Source: Maratus speciosus
Lineage: Eukaryota > Arthropoda > Arachnida > Araneae > Salticidae
Assembly: GCA_963932465.1 (NCBI GenBank)
Contig: OZ010799.1
Location: 279,779,164-279,843,163, forward strand
DNA: 64,000 nt
Direction of reading: 5' to 3'
Each line of letters begins with the position of its first letter. The first letter of the stretch is position 1. The notes under the pieces are model-generated. The model made no database searches and was not told the origin of the DNA. It saw only the letters and a list, made by a program, of their open reading frames with translations. This document shows, piece after piece, positions 38,184-52,154 of this stretch. The translations under genes and the position numbers were made by a program.

Positions 38184-38998
38184 GAGTAGAGTCAAATCTA
38201 TTATATAATTATTAAAAGAATAAATAGAGACATATACTATCCCCATTATTCCATGTGCAATAAAATTCTTTTTGCTAAAATGTTGAAATGAATGACGCAT
38301 GGATTTAGTTATTCATTTTACCGAGCTCGATGAAACGCTCCAAATGTATGCCTCTAAACCAGAATACCCCAATATAACACTATTGTAGTAGAGTCAAATC
38401 TATTATATAATTTTTAAAAGAATAAATAGAGACATATACTATCCCCATTATTCCATGTGCAATAAAATTCTTGTTGCTAAAATGTTGAAATGAATGACGC
38501 ATGGATTTAGTTATTCATTTTACCGAGCTCGATGAAACGCTCCAAATGTATGCCTCTAGACCAGAATACCCCAATATAACACTATTGTAGTAGAATCAAA
38601 ACTATTATATAATTATTAAGGGAATAAATAGAGACAGATATTATCCTCATTATTCCATGTGCAATAAAATTCTTGTTGCTAAAATGTTGAAATGAATGAC
38701 ACATGGATTTAGTTATTCATTTTACCGAGCTCGATGAAACGCTCCAAATGTATGCCTCTAGACCAGAATACCCCAATATAACACTATTGTAGTAGAATCA
38801 AAACTATTATATAATTATTAAGGGAATAAATAGAGACAGATATTATCCTCATTATTCCATGTGCAATAAAATTCTTGTTGCTAAAATGTTGAAATGAATG
38901 ACGCATGGATTTAGTTATTCATTTTACCGAGCTCGATGAAACGCTCCAAATGTATGCATCTAGACCAGAATACCCCCATATAACACTATTGTAGTAGA
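38184..38998. repeat. Monomer block 23, 4 x 202 bp + 7
   Basis: The order is alpha-alpha-beta-omega. It is the only block with two alpha monomers (gagtcaaatct at 38187 and again 202 bp later). Confidence 0.96.
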
Positions 38999-39966
38999 CA
39001 GGGCTTAATTTCTAACAAAAAAAGTACTGGAGCCCTAATAATCTGCGGTACCGGTACAACAACTGTATCATCCCCCCCCCCCCCCTGTCATTCCAATCTG
39101 CATATTTGTATTTCATTCATTATTTGCAAAATTTAAAGCATTTTTTTCTTTAATAAAATAAAAAATTAAAAAATTAAATATATCTATCAGCATATACTTA
39201 GCTGTCAACTATTCCACTTTTTAGTTACCACTCCTTTTTAATAGTAATCTTTGCCCAATTTTAAAGTTAGTAATTAATTGCAGAGTTCTGCGATTTATTA
39301 TGGTAAGGAATTTGATTAGGAAATTGTGTTAACACAAAAAAGGGATAGTTCTCAACTATGCATCTTTAAGAAGAAATGAATGAAATTTGCAGAATATAAT
39401 ATTTATATGCCGAAGAATGGAACAAAGTTTTACAATTTCCTATAATAGGTGCATTTAAACTATGATCGATTCCTTCCGCATAATAATCTTTTGTGATGTG
39501 TCCCTGAAAATGAGATTAAATTAAAAAATTGACACCGTTATCGGAAAAAATCGCTGCTTTTGTAGAAAAAAGGGGAAAACTGCTCGATTGCTTTCTATCA
39601 GAATAACAATACATGCCAATTATATATACTTACAAATGAAAGTGACTTCGTAAATGTGCAGAGCAAAGCATTAGCATGGGTACTGTTCATGATATAAAAT
39701 ACAGATTGAGTCACATATAAGTGTTTCGGGGCTAACTTTTTCGTTAGCCCCGTAAGTGTTTTGGTAAAAAAGAATGCAAAGCTTGCGGATGGAAAAGAAA
39801 GAAAAGGGTAATTTAGGTTTCAATTTTTTGGAAGAGCTATTGCACTGGGCTCCGGAGCCCTGTATTTATGAGCTCCGGTGAATTCCGACCACTATTTAAA
39901 TATTTACTAAAAACAGAGAAGTACCGGAGCCGAGCTCCGTTGGGCTCCGGCGCAAATTAAGCCCTG
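38999..39966. mobile_element. hAT-like core 24
   Basis: The copy is 968 bp. The left motif is agtactggagccc. Also present are agaatataatatt and gcaaagcattagc, the last shared with cores 26 and 27. Confidence 0.68.
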
Positions 39967-40983
39967 GAGTAGAGTCAAATCTATTATATAATTATTAAAA
40001 GAATAAATAGAGACATATACTATCCCCATTATTCCATGTGCAATAAAATTCTTGTTGCTAAAATGTTGAAATGAATGACGCATGGATTTAGTTATTCATT
40101 TTACCGAGCTCGATGAAACGCTCCAAATGTATGCCTCTAGACCAGAATACCCCAATATAACACTATTGTAGTAGAATCAAAACTATTATATAATTATTAA
40201 GGGAATAAATAGAGACATATATTATCCCCATTATTCCATGTGCAATAAAATTCTTGTTGCTAAAATGTTGAAATGAATGACGCATGGATTTAGTTATTCA
40301 TTTTACCGAGCTCGATGAAACGCTCCAAATGTATGCCTCTAGACCAGAATACCCCAATATAACACTATTGTAGTAGAATCAAAACTATTATATAATTATT
40401 AAGGGAATAAATAGAGACAGATATTATCCTCATTATTCCATGTGCAATAAAATTCTTGTTGCTAAAATGTTGAAATGAATGACACATGGATTTAGTTATT
40501 CATTTTACCGAGCTCGATGAAACGCTCCAAATGTATGCCTCTAGACCAGAATACCCCAATATAACACTATTGTAGTAGAATCAAAACTATTATATAATTA
40601 TTAAGGGAATAAATAGAGACAGATATTATCCTCATTATTCCATGTGCAATAAAATTCTTGTTGCTAAAATGTTGAAATGAATGACACATGGATTTAGTTA
40701 TTCATTTTACCAAGCTCGATGAAACGCTCCAAATGTATGCCTCTAGACCAGAATACCCCAATATAACACTATTGTAGTAGAATCAAAACTATTATATAAT
40801 TATTAAGGGAATAAATAGAGACAGATATTATCCTCATTATTCCATGTGCAATAAAATTCTTGTTGCTAAAATGTTGAAATGAATGACACATGGATTTAGT
40901 TATTCATTTTACAGAGCTCGATGAAACGCTCCAAATGTATGCATCTAGACCAGAATACCCCCATATAACACTATTGTAGTAGA
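39967..40983. repeat. Monomer block 24, 5 x 202 bp + 7
   Basis: It has the canonical order alpha-gamma-beta-delta-omega. Omega has ttttacagagctc, shared with block 27. Confidence 0.96.
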
Positions 40984-41953
40984 CAGGGCTTAATTTCTAA
41001 CAAAAAAGTACCGGAGCCCTAATAATCTGCGGTACCGGTACAACAACTGTATCACCCACCCCCCCCCCCCCTGTCATTCCAATAGGCATATTTGTATTTC
41101 ATACATTATTTGCAAAATTTAAAGCATTTTATTTCTTTAATAAAATAAAAAATTAAAAAAATAAATATATCTATCAGCATGTACTTAGCTGTCAACTATT
41201 CCACTTTTTAGTTACCACTCCTTTTTAATAGTAATCTTTGCCCAATTTTAAAGTTAGTAATTAATTGCAGAATTCTGCGATTTATTATGGTAAGGAATTT
41301 GATTAGGAAATTGTGTTAACACAAAAAAGGGATAGTTCTCAACTATGCATCTTTAAGAAGAAATGAATGAAATTTGCAGAAATTAATATTTATATGCCGA
41401 AGAATGGAACAAAGTTTTACAATTTCCTATAATAGGTGCATTTAAACTATGATCGATTCCTTCCGCATACTAATCTTTTCTGATGTGTCCCTGAAAATGA
41501 GATTAAATTAAAAAATTGACACCGTTATCGGAAAAAATCGCTGCTTTTGTAGAAAAAAGGGGAAAGCTGCTCGATTGCTTTCTATCAGAATAACAATACA
41601 TGCCAATTATATATACTTACAAATGAAAGTGACTTCGTAAATGTGCAGAGCAAAGCTTTAGCATGGGTACTGTTCATGATATAAAATACAGATTGAGTCA
41701 AATATAAGTGTTTCGGGGCTAACTTTTTCGTTAGCCCCGTAAGTGTTTTGGTAAAAAAGAATGCAAAGCTTGCGGATGGAAAAGAAAGAAAAGGGTAATT
41801 TAGGTTTCAATTTTTTGGAAGAGCTATTGCACTGGGCTCCGGAGCCCTGTATTTATGAGCTCCGGTGAATTCCGACCACTATTTAAATATTTACTAAAAA
41901 CAGGGAAGTACCGGAGCCGAGCTCCGTTGGGCTCCGGCGCAAATTAAGCCCTG
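40984..41953. mobile_element. hAT-like core 25
   Basis: The copy is 970 bp. ccaataggcat is shared with core 28. Private changes are gcatactaatc, ttttctgatg and gggaaagctgc. Confidence 0.68.
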
Positions 41954-42566
41954 GAGTAGAGTCAAATCTATTATATAATTATTAAAAGAATAAATAGAGA
42001 CATATACTATCCCCATTATTCCATGTGCAATAAAATTCTTGTTGCTAAAATGTTGAAATGAATGACGCATGGATTTAGTTATTCATTTTACCGAGCTCGA
42101 TGAAACGCTCCAAATGTATGCCTCTAGACCAGAATACCCCAATATAACACTATTGTAGTAGAATCAAAACTATTATATAATTATTAAGGGAATAAATATA
42201 GACAGATATTATCCTCATTACTCCATGTGCAATAAAATTCTTGTTGCTAAAATGTTGAAATGAATGACACATGGATTTAGTTATTCATTTTACCGAGCTC
42301 GATGAAACGCTCCAAATGTATGCCTCTAGACCAGAATACCCCAATATAACACTATTGTAGTAGAATCAAAACTATTATATAATTATTAAGGGAATAAATA
42401 GAGACAGATATTATCCTCATTATTCCATGTGCAATAAAATTCTTGTTGCTAAAATGTTGAAATGAATGACGCATGGATTTAGTTATTCATTTTACCGAGC
42501 TCGATGAAACGCTCCAAATGTATGCATCTAGACCAGAATACCCCCATATAACACTATTGTAGTAGA
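41954..42566. repeat. Monomer block 25, 3 x 202 bp + 7
   Basis: The order is alpha-beta-omega. Beta has aaatatagacag and cattactccatg. Confidence 0.96.
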
Positions 42567-43530
42567 CAGGGCTTAATTTCTAACAAAAAAAGTACCGGAG
42601 CCCTAATAATCTGCGGTACCGGTACAACAACTGTATCATCCCCCCCCCCTGTTATTCCAATCTGCATATTTGTATTTCATACATTATTTGCAAAATTTAA
42701 AGCATTTTTTTCTTTAATAAAATAAAAAATTAAAAAATTAAATATATCTATCAGCATATACTTAGCTGTCAACTATTCCACTTTTTAGTTACCACTCCTT
42801 TTTAATAGTAATCTTTGCCCAATTTTAAAGTTAGTAATTAATTGCAGAGTTCTGCGATTTATTATGGTAAGGAATTTGATTAGGAAATTGTGTTAACACA
42901 AAAAAGGGATAGTTCTCAACTATGCATCTTTAAGAAGAAATGAATGAAATTTGCAGAAATTAATATTTATATGCCGAAGAATGGAACAAAGTTTTACAAT
43001 TTCCTATAATAGGTGCATTTAAACTATGATCGATTCCTTCCGCATAATAATCTTTTGTGATGTGTCCCTGAAAATGAGATTAAATTAAAAAATTGACACC
43101 GTTATCGGAAAAAATCGCTGCTTTTGTAGAAAAAAGGGGAAAACTGCTCGATTGCTTTCTATCAGAATAACAATACATGCCAATTATATATACTTACAAA
43201 TGAAAGTGACTTCGTAAATGTGCAGAGCAAAGCATTAGCATGGGTACTGTTCATGATATAAAATACAGATTGAGTCACATATAAGTGTTTCGGGGCTAAC
43301 TTTTTCGTTAGCCCCGTAAGTGTTTTGGTAAAAAAGAATGCAAAGCTTGCGGATGGAAAAGAAAGAAAAGGGTAATTTAGGTTTCAATTTTTTGGAAGAG
43401 CTATTGCACTGGGCTCCGGAGCCCTGTATTTATGAGCTCCGGTGAATTCCGACCACTATTTAAATATTTACTAAAAACAGAGAAGTACCGGAGCCGAGCT
43501 CCGTTGGGCTCCGGCGCAAATTAAGCCCTG
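42567..43530. mobile_element. hAT-like core 26
   Basis: The copy is 964 bp, with gcagagttctgc, gcaaagcattagc, a short T-tract and ctgttattcc. Confidence 0.68.
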
Positions 43531-44143
43531 GAGTAGAGTCAAATCTATTATATAATTATTAAAAGAATAAATAGAGACATATACTATCCCCATTATTCCA
43601 TGTGCAATAAAATTCTTGTTGCTAAAATGTTGAAATGAATGACGCATGGATTTAGTTGTTCATTTTACCGAGCTCGATGAAACGCTCCAAATGTATGCCT
43701 CTAGACCAGAATACCCCAATATAACACTATTGTAGTAGAATCAAAACTATTATATAATTATTAAGGGAATAAATAGAGACATATATTATCCCCATTATTC
43801 CATGTGCAATAAAATTCTTGTTGCTAAAATGTTGAAGTGAATGACACATGGATTTAGTTATTCATTTTACCGAGCTCGATGAAACGCTCCAAATGTATGC
43901 CTCTAGACCAGAATACCCCAATATAACACTATTGTAGTAGAATCAAAACTATTATATAATTATTAAGGGAATAAATAGAGACAGATATTATCCTCATTAT
44001 TCCATGTGCAATAAAATTCTTGTTGCTAAAATGTTGAAATGAATGACACATGGATTTAGTTATTCATTTTACCGAGCTCGATGAAACGCTCCAAATGTAT
44101 GCATCTAGACCAGAATACCCCCATATAACACTATTGTAGTAGA
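43531..44143. repeat. Monomer block 26, 3 x 202 bp + 7
   Basis: The order is alpha-gamma-omega. Alpha has ttagttgttcatt, shared with block 27. Gamma has gttgaagtgaatgacac. Confidence 0.96.
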
Positions 44144-45109
44144 CAGGGCTTAATTTCTAACAAAAAAAGTACCGGAGCCCTAATAATCTGCGGTACCGGT
44201 ACAACAACTGTATCATCCCCCCCCCCCCTGTCATTCCAATCTGCATATTTCTATTTCATACATTATTTGCAAAATTTAAAGCATTTTTTTCTTTAATAAA
44301 ATAAAAAATTAAAAAATTAAATATATCTATCAGCATATACTTAGCTGTCAACTATTCCACTTTTTAGTTACCACTCCTTTTTAATAGTAATCTTTGCCCA
44401 ATTTTAAAGTTAGTAATTAATTGCAGAGTTCTGCGATTTATTATGGTAAGGAATTTGATTAGGAAATTGTGTTAACACAAAAAAGGGATAGTTCTCAACT
44501 ATGCATCTTTAAGAAGAAATGAATGAAATTTGCAGAAATTAATATTTATATGCCGAAGAATGGAACAAAGTTTTACAATTTCCTATAATAGGTGCATTTA
44601 AACTATGATCGATTCCTTCCGCATAATAATCTTTTGTGATGTGTCCCTGAAAATGAGATTAAATTAAAAAATTGACACCGTTATCGGAAAAAATCGCTGC
44701 TTTTGTAGAAAAAAGGGGAAAACTGCTCGATTGCTTTCTATCAGAATAACAATACATGCCAATTATATATACTTACAAATGAAAGTGACTTCGTAAATGT
44801 GCAGATCAAAGCATTAGCATGGGTACTGTTCATGATATAAAATACAGATTGAGTCACATATAAGTGTTTCGGGGCTAACTTTTTCGTTAGCCCCGTAAGT
44901 GTTTTGGTAAAAAAGAATGCAAAGCTTGCGGATGGAAAAGAAAGAAAAGGGTAATTTAGGTTTCAATTTTTTGGAAGAGCTATTGCACTGGGCTCCGGAG
45001 CCCTGTATTTATGAGCTCCGGTGAATTCCGACCACTATTTAAATATTTACTAAAAACAGAGAAGTACCGGAGCCGAGCTCCGTTGGGCTCCGGCGCAAAT
45101 TAAGCCCTG
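44144..45109. mobile_element. hAT-like core 27
   Basis: The copy is 966 bp and close to core 26 (gagttctgc, aaagcattagc). Private changes are cagatcaaag and tttctatttc. Confidence 0.68.
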
Positions 45110-46126
45110 GAGTAGAGTCAAATCTATTATATAATTATTAAAAGAATAAATAGAGACATATACTATCCCCATTATTCCATGTGCAATAAAATTCTTGTTG
45201 CTAAAATGTTGAAATGAATGACGCATGGATTTAGTTGTTCATTTTACCGAGCTCGATGAAACGCTCCAAATGTATGCCTCTAGACCAGAATACCCCAATA
45301 TAACACTATTGTAGTAGAATCAAAACTATTATATAATTATTAAGGGAATAAATAGAGACATATATTATCCCCATTATTCCATGTGCAATAAAATTCTTGT
45401 TGCTAAAATGTTGAAATGAATGACGCATGGATTTAGTTATTCATTTTACCGAGCTCGATGAAACGCTCCAAATGTATGCCTCTAGACCAGAATACCCCAA
45501 TATAACACTATTGTAGTAGAATCAAAACTATTATATAATTATTAAGGGAATAAATAGAGACAGATATTATCCTCATTATTCCATGTGCAATAAAATTCTT
45601 GTTGCTAAAATGTTGAAATGAATGACACATGGATTTAGTTATTCATTTTACCGAGCTCGATGAAACGCTCCAAATGTATGCCTCTAGACCAGAATACCCC
45701 AATATAACACTATTGTAGTAGAATCAAAACTATTATATAATTATTAAGGGAATAAATAGAGACAGATATTATCCTCATTATTCCATGTGCAATAAAATTC
45801 TTGTTGCTAAAATGTTGAAATGAATGACACATGGATTTAGTTATTCATTTTACCAAGCTCGATGAAACGCTCCAAATGTATGCCTATAGACCAGAATACC
45901 CCAATATAACACTATTGTAGTAGAATCAAAACTATTATATAATTATTAAGGGAATAAATAGAGACAGATATTATCCTCATTATTCCATGTGCAATAAAAT
46001 TCTTGTTGCTAAAATGTTGAAATGAATGACACATGGATTTAGTTATTCATTTTACAGAGCTCGATGAAACGCTCCAAATGTATGCATCTAGACCAGAATA
46101 CCCCCATATAACACTATTGTAGTAGA
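45110..46126. repeat. Monomer block 27, 5 x 202 bp + 7
   Basis: It has the canonical order alpha-gamma-beta-delta-omega and combines the alpha variant of block 26 with the omega variant of block 24. Confidence 0.96.
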
Positions 46127-47095
46127 CAGGGCTTAATTTCTAACAAAAAAAGTACCGGAGCCCTAATAATCTGCGGTACCGGTACAACAAATGTATCATC
46201 CCCCCCCCCCCTGTCATTCCAATAGGCATATTTGTATTTCATACATTATTTGCAAAATTTAAAGCATTTTTTTTTTCTTTAATAAAATAAAAAATTAAAA
46301 AATTAAATATATCTATCAGCATATACTTAGCTGTCAACTATTCCACTTTTTAGTTACCACTCCTTTTTAATAGTATTCTTTGCCCAATTTTAAAGTTAGT
46401 AATTAATTGCAGAATTCTGCGATTTATTATGGTAAGGAATTTGATTAAGAAATTGTGTTAACACAAAAAAGGGATAGTTCTCAACTATGCATCTCTAAGA
46501 AGAAATGAATGAAATTTGCAGAAATTAATATTTATATGCCGAAGAATGGAACAAAGTTTTACAATTTCCTATAATAGGTGCATTTAAACTATGATCGATT
46601 CCTTCCGCATAATAATCTTTTGTGATGTGTCCCTGAAAATGAGATTAAATTAAAAAATTGACACCGTTATCGGAAAAAATCGCTGCTTTTGGAGAAAAAA
46701 GGGGAAAACTGCTCGATTGCTTTCTATCAGAATAACAATACATGCCAATTATATATACTTACAAATGAAAGTGACTTCGTAAATGTGCAGAGCAAAGCCT
46801 TAGCATGGGTACTGTTCATGATATAAAATACAGATTGAGTCACATATAAGTGTTTCGGGGCTAACTTTTTCGTTAGCCCCGTAAGTGTTTTGGTAAAAAA
46901 GAATGCAAAGCTTGCGGATGGAAAAGAAAGAAAAGGGTAATTTAGGTTTCAATTTTTTGGAAGAGCTATTGCACTGGGCTCCGGAGCCCTGTATTTATGA
47001 GCTCCGGTGAATTCCGACCACTATTTAAATATTTACTAAAAACAGAGAAGTACCGGAGCCGAGCTCCGTTGGGCTCCGGCGCAAATTAAGCCCTG
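46127..47095. mobile_element. hAT-like core 28
   Basis: The copy is 969 bp. ccaataggcat at its left matches core 25, while attaagaaat and catctctaag match the core 5 subtype, so it is a mosaic. It also has cttttggagaaa. Confidence 0.68.
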
Positions 47096-48314
47096 GAGTA
47101 GAGTCAAATCTATTATATAATTATTAAAAGAATAAATAGAGACATATACTATCCCCATTATTCCATGTGCAATAAAATTCTTGTTGCTAAAATGTTGAAA
47201 TGAATGACGCATGGATTTAGTTATTCATTTTACCGAGCTCGATGAAACGCTCCAAATGTATGCCTCTAGACCAGAATACCCCAATATAACACTATTGTAG
47301 TAGAATCAAAACTATTATATAATTATTAAGGGAATAAATAGAGACAGATATTATCCTCATTATTCCATGTGCAATAAAATTCTTGTTGCTAAAATGTTGA
47401 AATGAATGACGCATGGATTTAGTTATTCATTTTATTGAGCTCGATGAAACGCTCCAAATGTATGCCTCTAGACCAGAATACCCCAATATAACACTATTGT
47501 AGTAGAATCAAAACTATTATATAATTATTAAGGGAATAAATAGAGACATATATTATCCCCATTATTCCATGTGCAATAAAATTCTTGTTGCTAAAATGTT
47601 GAAATGAATGACGCATGGATTTAGTTATTCATTTTACCGAGCTCGATGAAACGCTCCAAATGTATGCCTCTAGACCAGAATACCCCAATATAACACTATT
47701 GTAGTAGAATCAAAACTATTATATAATTATTAAGGGAATAAATAGAGACAGATATTATCCTCATTATTCCATGTGCAATAAAATTCTTGTTGCTAAAATG
47801 TTGAAATGAATGACACATGGATTTAGTTATTCATTTTACCGAGCTCGATGAAACGCTCCAAATGTATGCCTCCAGACCAGAATACCCCAATATAACACTA
47901 TTGTAGTAGAATCAAAACTATTATATAATTATTAAGGGAATAAATAGAGACAGATATTATTCTCATTATTCCATGTGCAATAAAATTCTTGTAGCTAAAA
48001 TGTTGAAATGAATGACACATGTATTTAGTTATTCATTTTACCAAGCTCGATGAAACGCTCCAAATGTATGCCTCTAGACCAGAATACCCCAATATAACAC
48101 TATTGTAGTAGAATCAAAACTATTATATAATTATTAAGGGAATAAATAGAGACAGATATTATCCTCATTATTCCATGTGCAATAAAATTCTTGTTGCTAA
48201 AATGTTGAAATGAATGACGCATGGATTTAGTTATTCATTTTACCGAGCTCGATGAAACCCTCCAAATGTATGCATCTTGACCAGAATACCCCCATATAAC
48301 ACTATTGTAGTAGA
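47096..48314. repeat. Monomer block 28, 6 x 202 bp + 7
   Basis: The order is alpha-beta'-gamma-beta-delta-omega. The beta' monomer ends attttattgagctc, otherwise an alpha variant of blocks 10 and 12, so it looks recombinant. Confidence 0.96.
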
Positions 48315-49287
48315 CAGGGCTTAATTTCTAACAAAAAAAGTACCGGAGCCCTAATAATCTGCGGTACCGGTACAACAACTGTATCATCCACCCCCCCCCC
48401 CCCCCCTGTCATTCCAATCTGCATATTTGTATTTCATACATTATTTGCAAAATTTAAAGCATTTTTTTTCTTTAATAAAATAAAAAATTAAAAAATTAAA
48501 TATATCTATCAGCATATACTTAGCTGTCAACTATTCCACTTTTTAGTTACCACTCCTTTTTAATAGTAATCTTTGCCCAATTTTAAAGTTAGTAATTAAT
48601 TGCAGAGTTCTGCGATTTATTATGGTAAGGAATTTGATTAGGAAATTGTGTTAACACAAAAAAGGGATAGTTCTCAACTATGCATCTTTAAGAAGAAATG
48701 AATGAAATTTGCAGAAATTAATATTTATATGCCGAAGAATGGAACAAAGTTTTACAATTTCCTATAATAGGTGCATTTAAACTATGATCGATTCCTTCCG
48801 CATAATAATCTTTTGTGATGTGTCCCTGAAAATGAGATTAAATTAAAAAATTGACACCGTTATCGGAAAAAATCGCTGCTTTTGTAGAAAAAAGGGGAAA
48901 ACAGCTCGATTGCTTTCTATCAGAATAACAATACATGCCAATTATATATACTTACAAATGAAAGTGACTTCGTAAATGTGCAGAGAAAGCCTTAGCATGG
49001 GTACTGTTCATGATATAAAATACAGATTGAGTCACATATAAGTGTTTCGGGGCTAACTTTTTCGTTAGCCCGGTAAGTGTTTTGGTAAAAAAGAATGCAA
49101 AGCTTGCGGATGGAAAAGAAAGAAAAGGGTAATTTAGGTTTCAATTTTTTGGAAGAGCTATTGCACTGGGCTCCGGAGCCCTGTATTTATGAGCTCCGGT
49201 GAATTCCGACCACTATTTAAATATTTACTAAAAACAGAGAAGTACCGGAGCCGAGCTCCGTTGGGCTCCGGCGCAAATTAAGCCCTG
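48315..49287. mobile_element. hAT-like core 29
   Basis: The copy is 973 bp, the longest uninterrupted one, with a C-tract of 16 after catcca. It carries gcagagaaagcc (one base lost) and cccggtaagtg, both shared only with core 30. Confidence 0.68.
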
Positions 49288-50102
49288 GAGTAGAGTCAAA
49301 TCTATTATATAATTATTAAAAGAATAAATAGAGACATATACTATCCCCATTATTCCATGTGCAATAAAATTCTTTTTGCTAAAATGTTGAAATGAATGAC
49401 GTATGGATTTAGTTATTCATTTTACCGAGCTCGATGAAACGCTCCAAATGTATGCCTCTAGACCAGAATACCCCAATATAACACTATTGTAGTAGAATCA
49501 AAACTATTATATAATTATTAAGGGAATAAATAGAGACATATATTATCCCCATTATTCCATGTGCAATAAAATTCTTGTTGTTAAAATGTTGAAATGAATG
49601 ACGCATGGATTTAGTTATTCATTTTACCGAGCTCGATGAAACGCTCCAAATGTATGCCTCTAGACCAGAATACCCCAATATAACACTATTGTAGTAGAAC
49701 CAAAACTATTATATAATTATTAAGGGAATAAATAGAGACAGATATTATCCTCATTATTTCATGTGGAATAAAATTCTTGTTGCTAAAATGTTGAAATGAA
49801 TGACACATGGATTTAGTTATTCATTTTACCAAGCTCGATGAAACGCTCCAAATGTATGCCTCTAGACCAGAATACCACAATATAACACTATTGTAGTAGA
49901 ATCAAAACTATTATATAATTATTAAGGGAATAAATAGAGACAGATATTATCCTCATTATTCCATGTGCAATAAAATTCTTGTTGCTAAAATGTTGAAATG
50001 AATGACGCATGGATTTAGTTATTCATTTTACCGAGCTCGAAGAAACGCTCCAAATGTATGCATCTAGACCAGAATACCCCCATATAACACTATTGTAGTA
50101 GA
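49288..50102. repeat. Monomer block 29, 4 x 202 bp + 7
   Basis: The order is alpha-gamma-delta-omega. tgacgtatgg, gaaccaaaac and ataccacaat are all shared with block 30. Confidence 0.96.
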
Positions 50103-51339
50103 CAGGGCTTAATTTCTAACAAAAAAAGTACCGGAGCTCTAATAATCTGCGGTACCGGTACAACAACTGTATCATCCCCCCCCCCCCCTGTCATTCCAAT
50201 CTGCATATTTGTATTTCATACATTATTTGCAAAATTTAAAGCATTTTTTTTCTTTAATAAAATAAAAAATTAAAAAATTAAATATATCTATCAGCATATA
50301 CTTAGCTGTCAACTATTCCACTTTTTAGTTACCACTCCTTTTTAATAGTAATCTTTGCCCAATTTTAAAGTTAGTAATTAATTGCAGAGTTCTGCGATTT
50401 ATTATGGTAAGGAATTTGATTAGGAAATTGTGTTAACACAAAAAAGGGATAGTTCTCAACTATGCATCTTTAACCCTCCGACTGTCTTGGAAAAGGGCAA
50501 AATTGTAATGTTGTTTTCGCTGCATTTTGTTTTAAATGCTAAAAAAAATGATTCTTTGAACGTTTTATAAAAAAACTTAATAACGAATATGAATGCAATC
50601 CTTGGAAGTATTAATCATTGCTCAATGTATTAAAAATACATTAAATCAATAGAATTATATTACTTTAAATATTGCTTGTATTGCAGTGAAACCTGGAGCT
50701 TAGTGAACGTATTAACACGGGCTTGACAGTGAGGGGGTTTTAAGAAGAAATGAATGAAATTTGCAGAAATTAATATTTATATGCCGAAGAATGGAACAAA
50801 GTTTTACAATTTCCTATAATAGGTGCATTTAAACTATGATCGATTCCTTCCGCATAATAATCTTTTGTGATGTGTCCCTGAAAATGAGATTAAATTAAAA
50901 AATTGACACCGTTATCGGAAAAAATCGCTGCTTTTGTAGAAAAAAGGGGAAAACAGCTCGATTGCTTTCTATCAGAATAACAATACATGCCAATTATATA
51001 TACTTACAAATGAAAGTGACTTCGTAAATGTGCAGAGAAAGCCTTAGCATGGGTACTGTTCATGATATAAAATACAGATTGAGTCACATATAAGTGTTTC
51101 GGGGCTAACTTTTTCGTTAGCCCGGTAAGTGTTTTGGTAAAAAAGAATGCAAAGCTTGCGGATGGAAAAGAAAGAAAAGGGTAATTTAGGTTTCAATTTT
51201 TTGGAAGAGCTATTGCACTGGGCTCCGGAGCCCTGTATTTATGAGCTCCGGTGAATTCCGACCACTATTTAAATATTTACTAAAAACAGAGAAGTACCGG
51301 AGCCGAGCTCCGTTGGGCTCCGGCGCAAATTAAGCCCTG
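50103..51339. mobile_element. hAT-like core 30, carrying a TTAA-flanked insertion
   Basis: The copy is 1237 bp. Removing the 266-bp insertion and one TTAA leaves 967 bp, a normal core. Its private variants (gcagagaaagcc, cccggtaagtg, aaaacagctcg, gagttctgc) match core 29, which lacks the insertion. Confidence 0.7.
50474..50739. mobile_element. piggyBac-type miniature element (TTAA target)
   Basis: The 266-bp insertion lies between TTAA at 50470-50473 and TTAA at 50740-50743. The uninterrupted sequence in every other core is catctttaagaag. Its ends are CCCTCCGACTGTC on the left and GACAGTGAGGGGG, then TT, on the right. They are imperfect inverted repeats sharing the ACTGTC/GACAGT core and the CCC/GGG ends. 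TTAA duplication and CCC ends are hallmarks of piggyBac elements. There is no coding capacity, so it is a non-autonomous MITE. It is present in only one of 35 cores, hence younger than the amplification of units 29-30. Confidence 0.72.
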
Positions 51340-52154
51340 GAGTAGAGTCAAATCTATTATATAATTATTAAAAGAATAAATAGAGACATATACTATCCCC
51401 ATTATTCCATGTGCAATAAAATTCTTTTTGCTAAAATGTTGAAATGAATGACGTATGGATTTAGTTATTCATTTTACCGAGCTCGATGAAACGCTCCAAA
51501 TGTATGCCTCTAGACCAGAATACCCCAATATAACACTATTGTAGTAGAATCAAAACTATTATATAATTATTAAGGGAATAAATAGAGACATATATTATCC
51601 CCATTATTCCATGTGCAATAAAATTCTTGTTGCTAAAATGTTGAAATGAATGACGCATGGATTTAGTTATTCATTTTACCGAGCTCGATTAAACGCTCCA
51701 AATGTATGCCTCTAGACCAGAATACCCCAATATAACACTATTGTAGTAGAACCAAAACTATTATATAATTATTAAGGGAATAAATAGAGACAGATATTAT
51801 CCTCATTATTTCATGTGGAATAAAATTCTTGTTGCTAAAATGTTGAAATGAATGACACATGGATTTAGTTATTCATTTTACCAAGCTCGATGAAACGCTC
51901 CAAATGTATGCCTCTAGACCAGAATACCACAATATAACACTATTGTAGTAGAATCAAAACTATTATATAATTATTAAGGGAATAAATAGAGACAGATATT
52001 ATCCTCATTATTCCATGTGCAATAAAATTCTTGTTGCTAAAATGTTGAAATGAATGACGCATGGATTTAGTTATTCATTTTACCGAGCTCGAAGAAACGC
52101 TCCAAATGTATGCATCTAGACCAGAATACCCCCATATAACACTATTGTAGTAGA
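51340..52154. repeat. Monomer block 30, 4 x 202 bp + 7
   Basis: The order is alpha-gamma-delta-omega and it is nearly identical to block 29. It has a private gctcgattaaacg in gamma. Confidence 0.96.
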
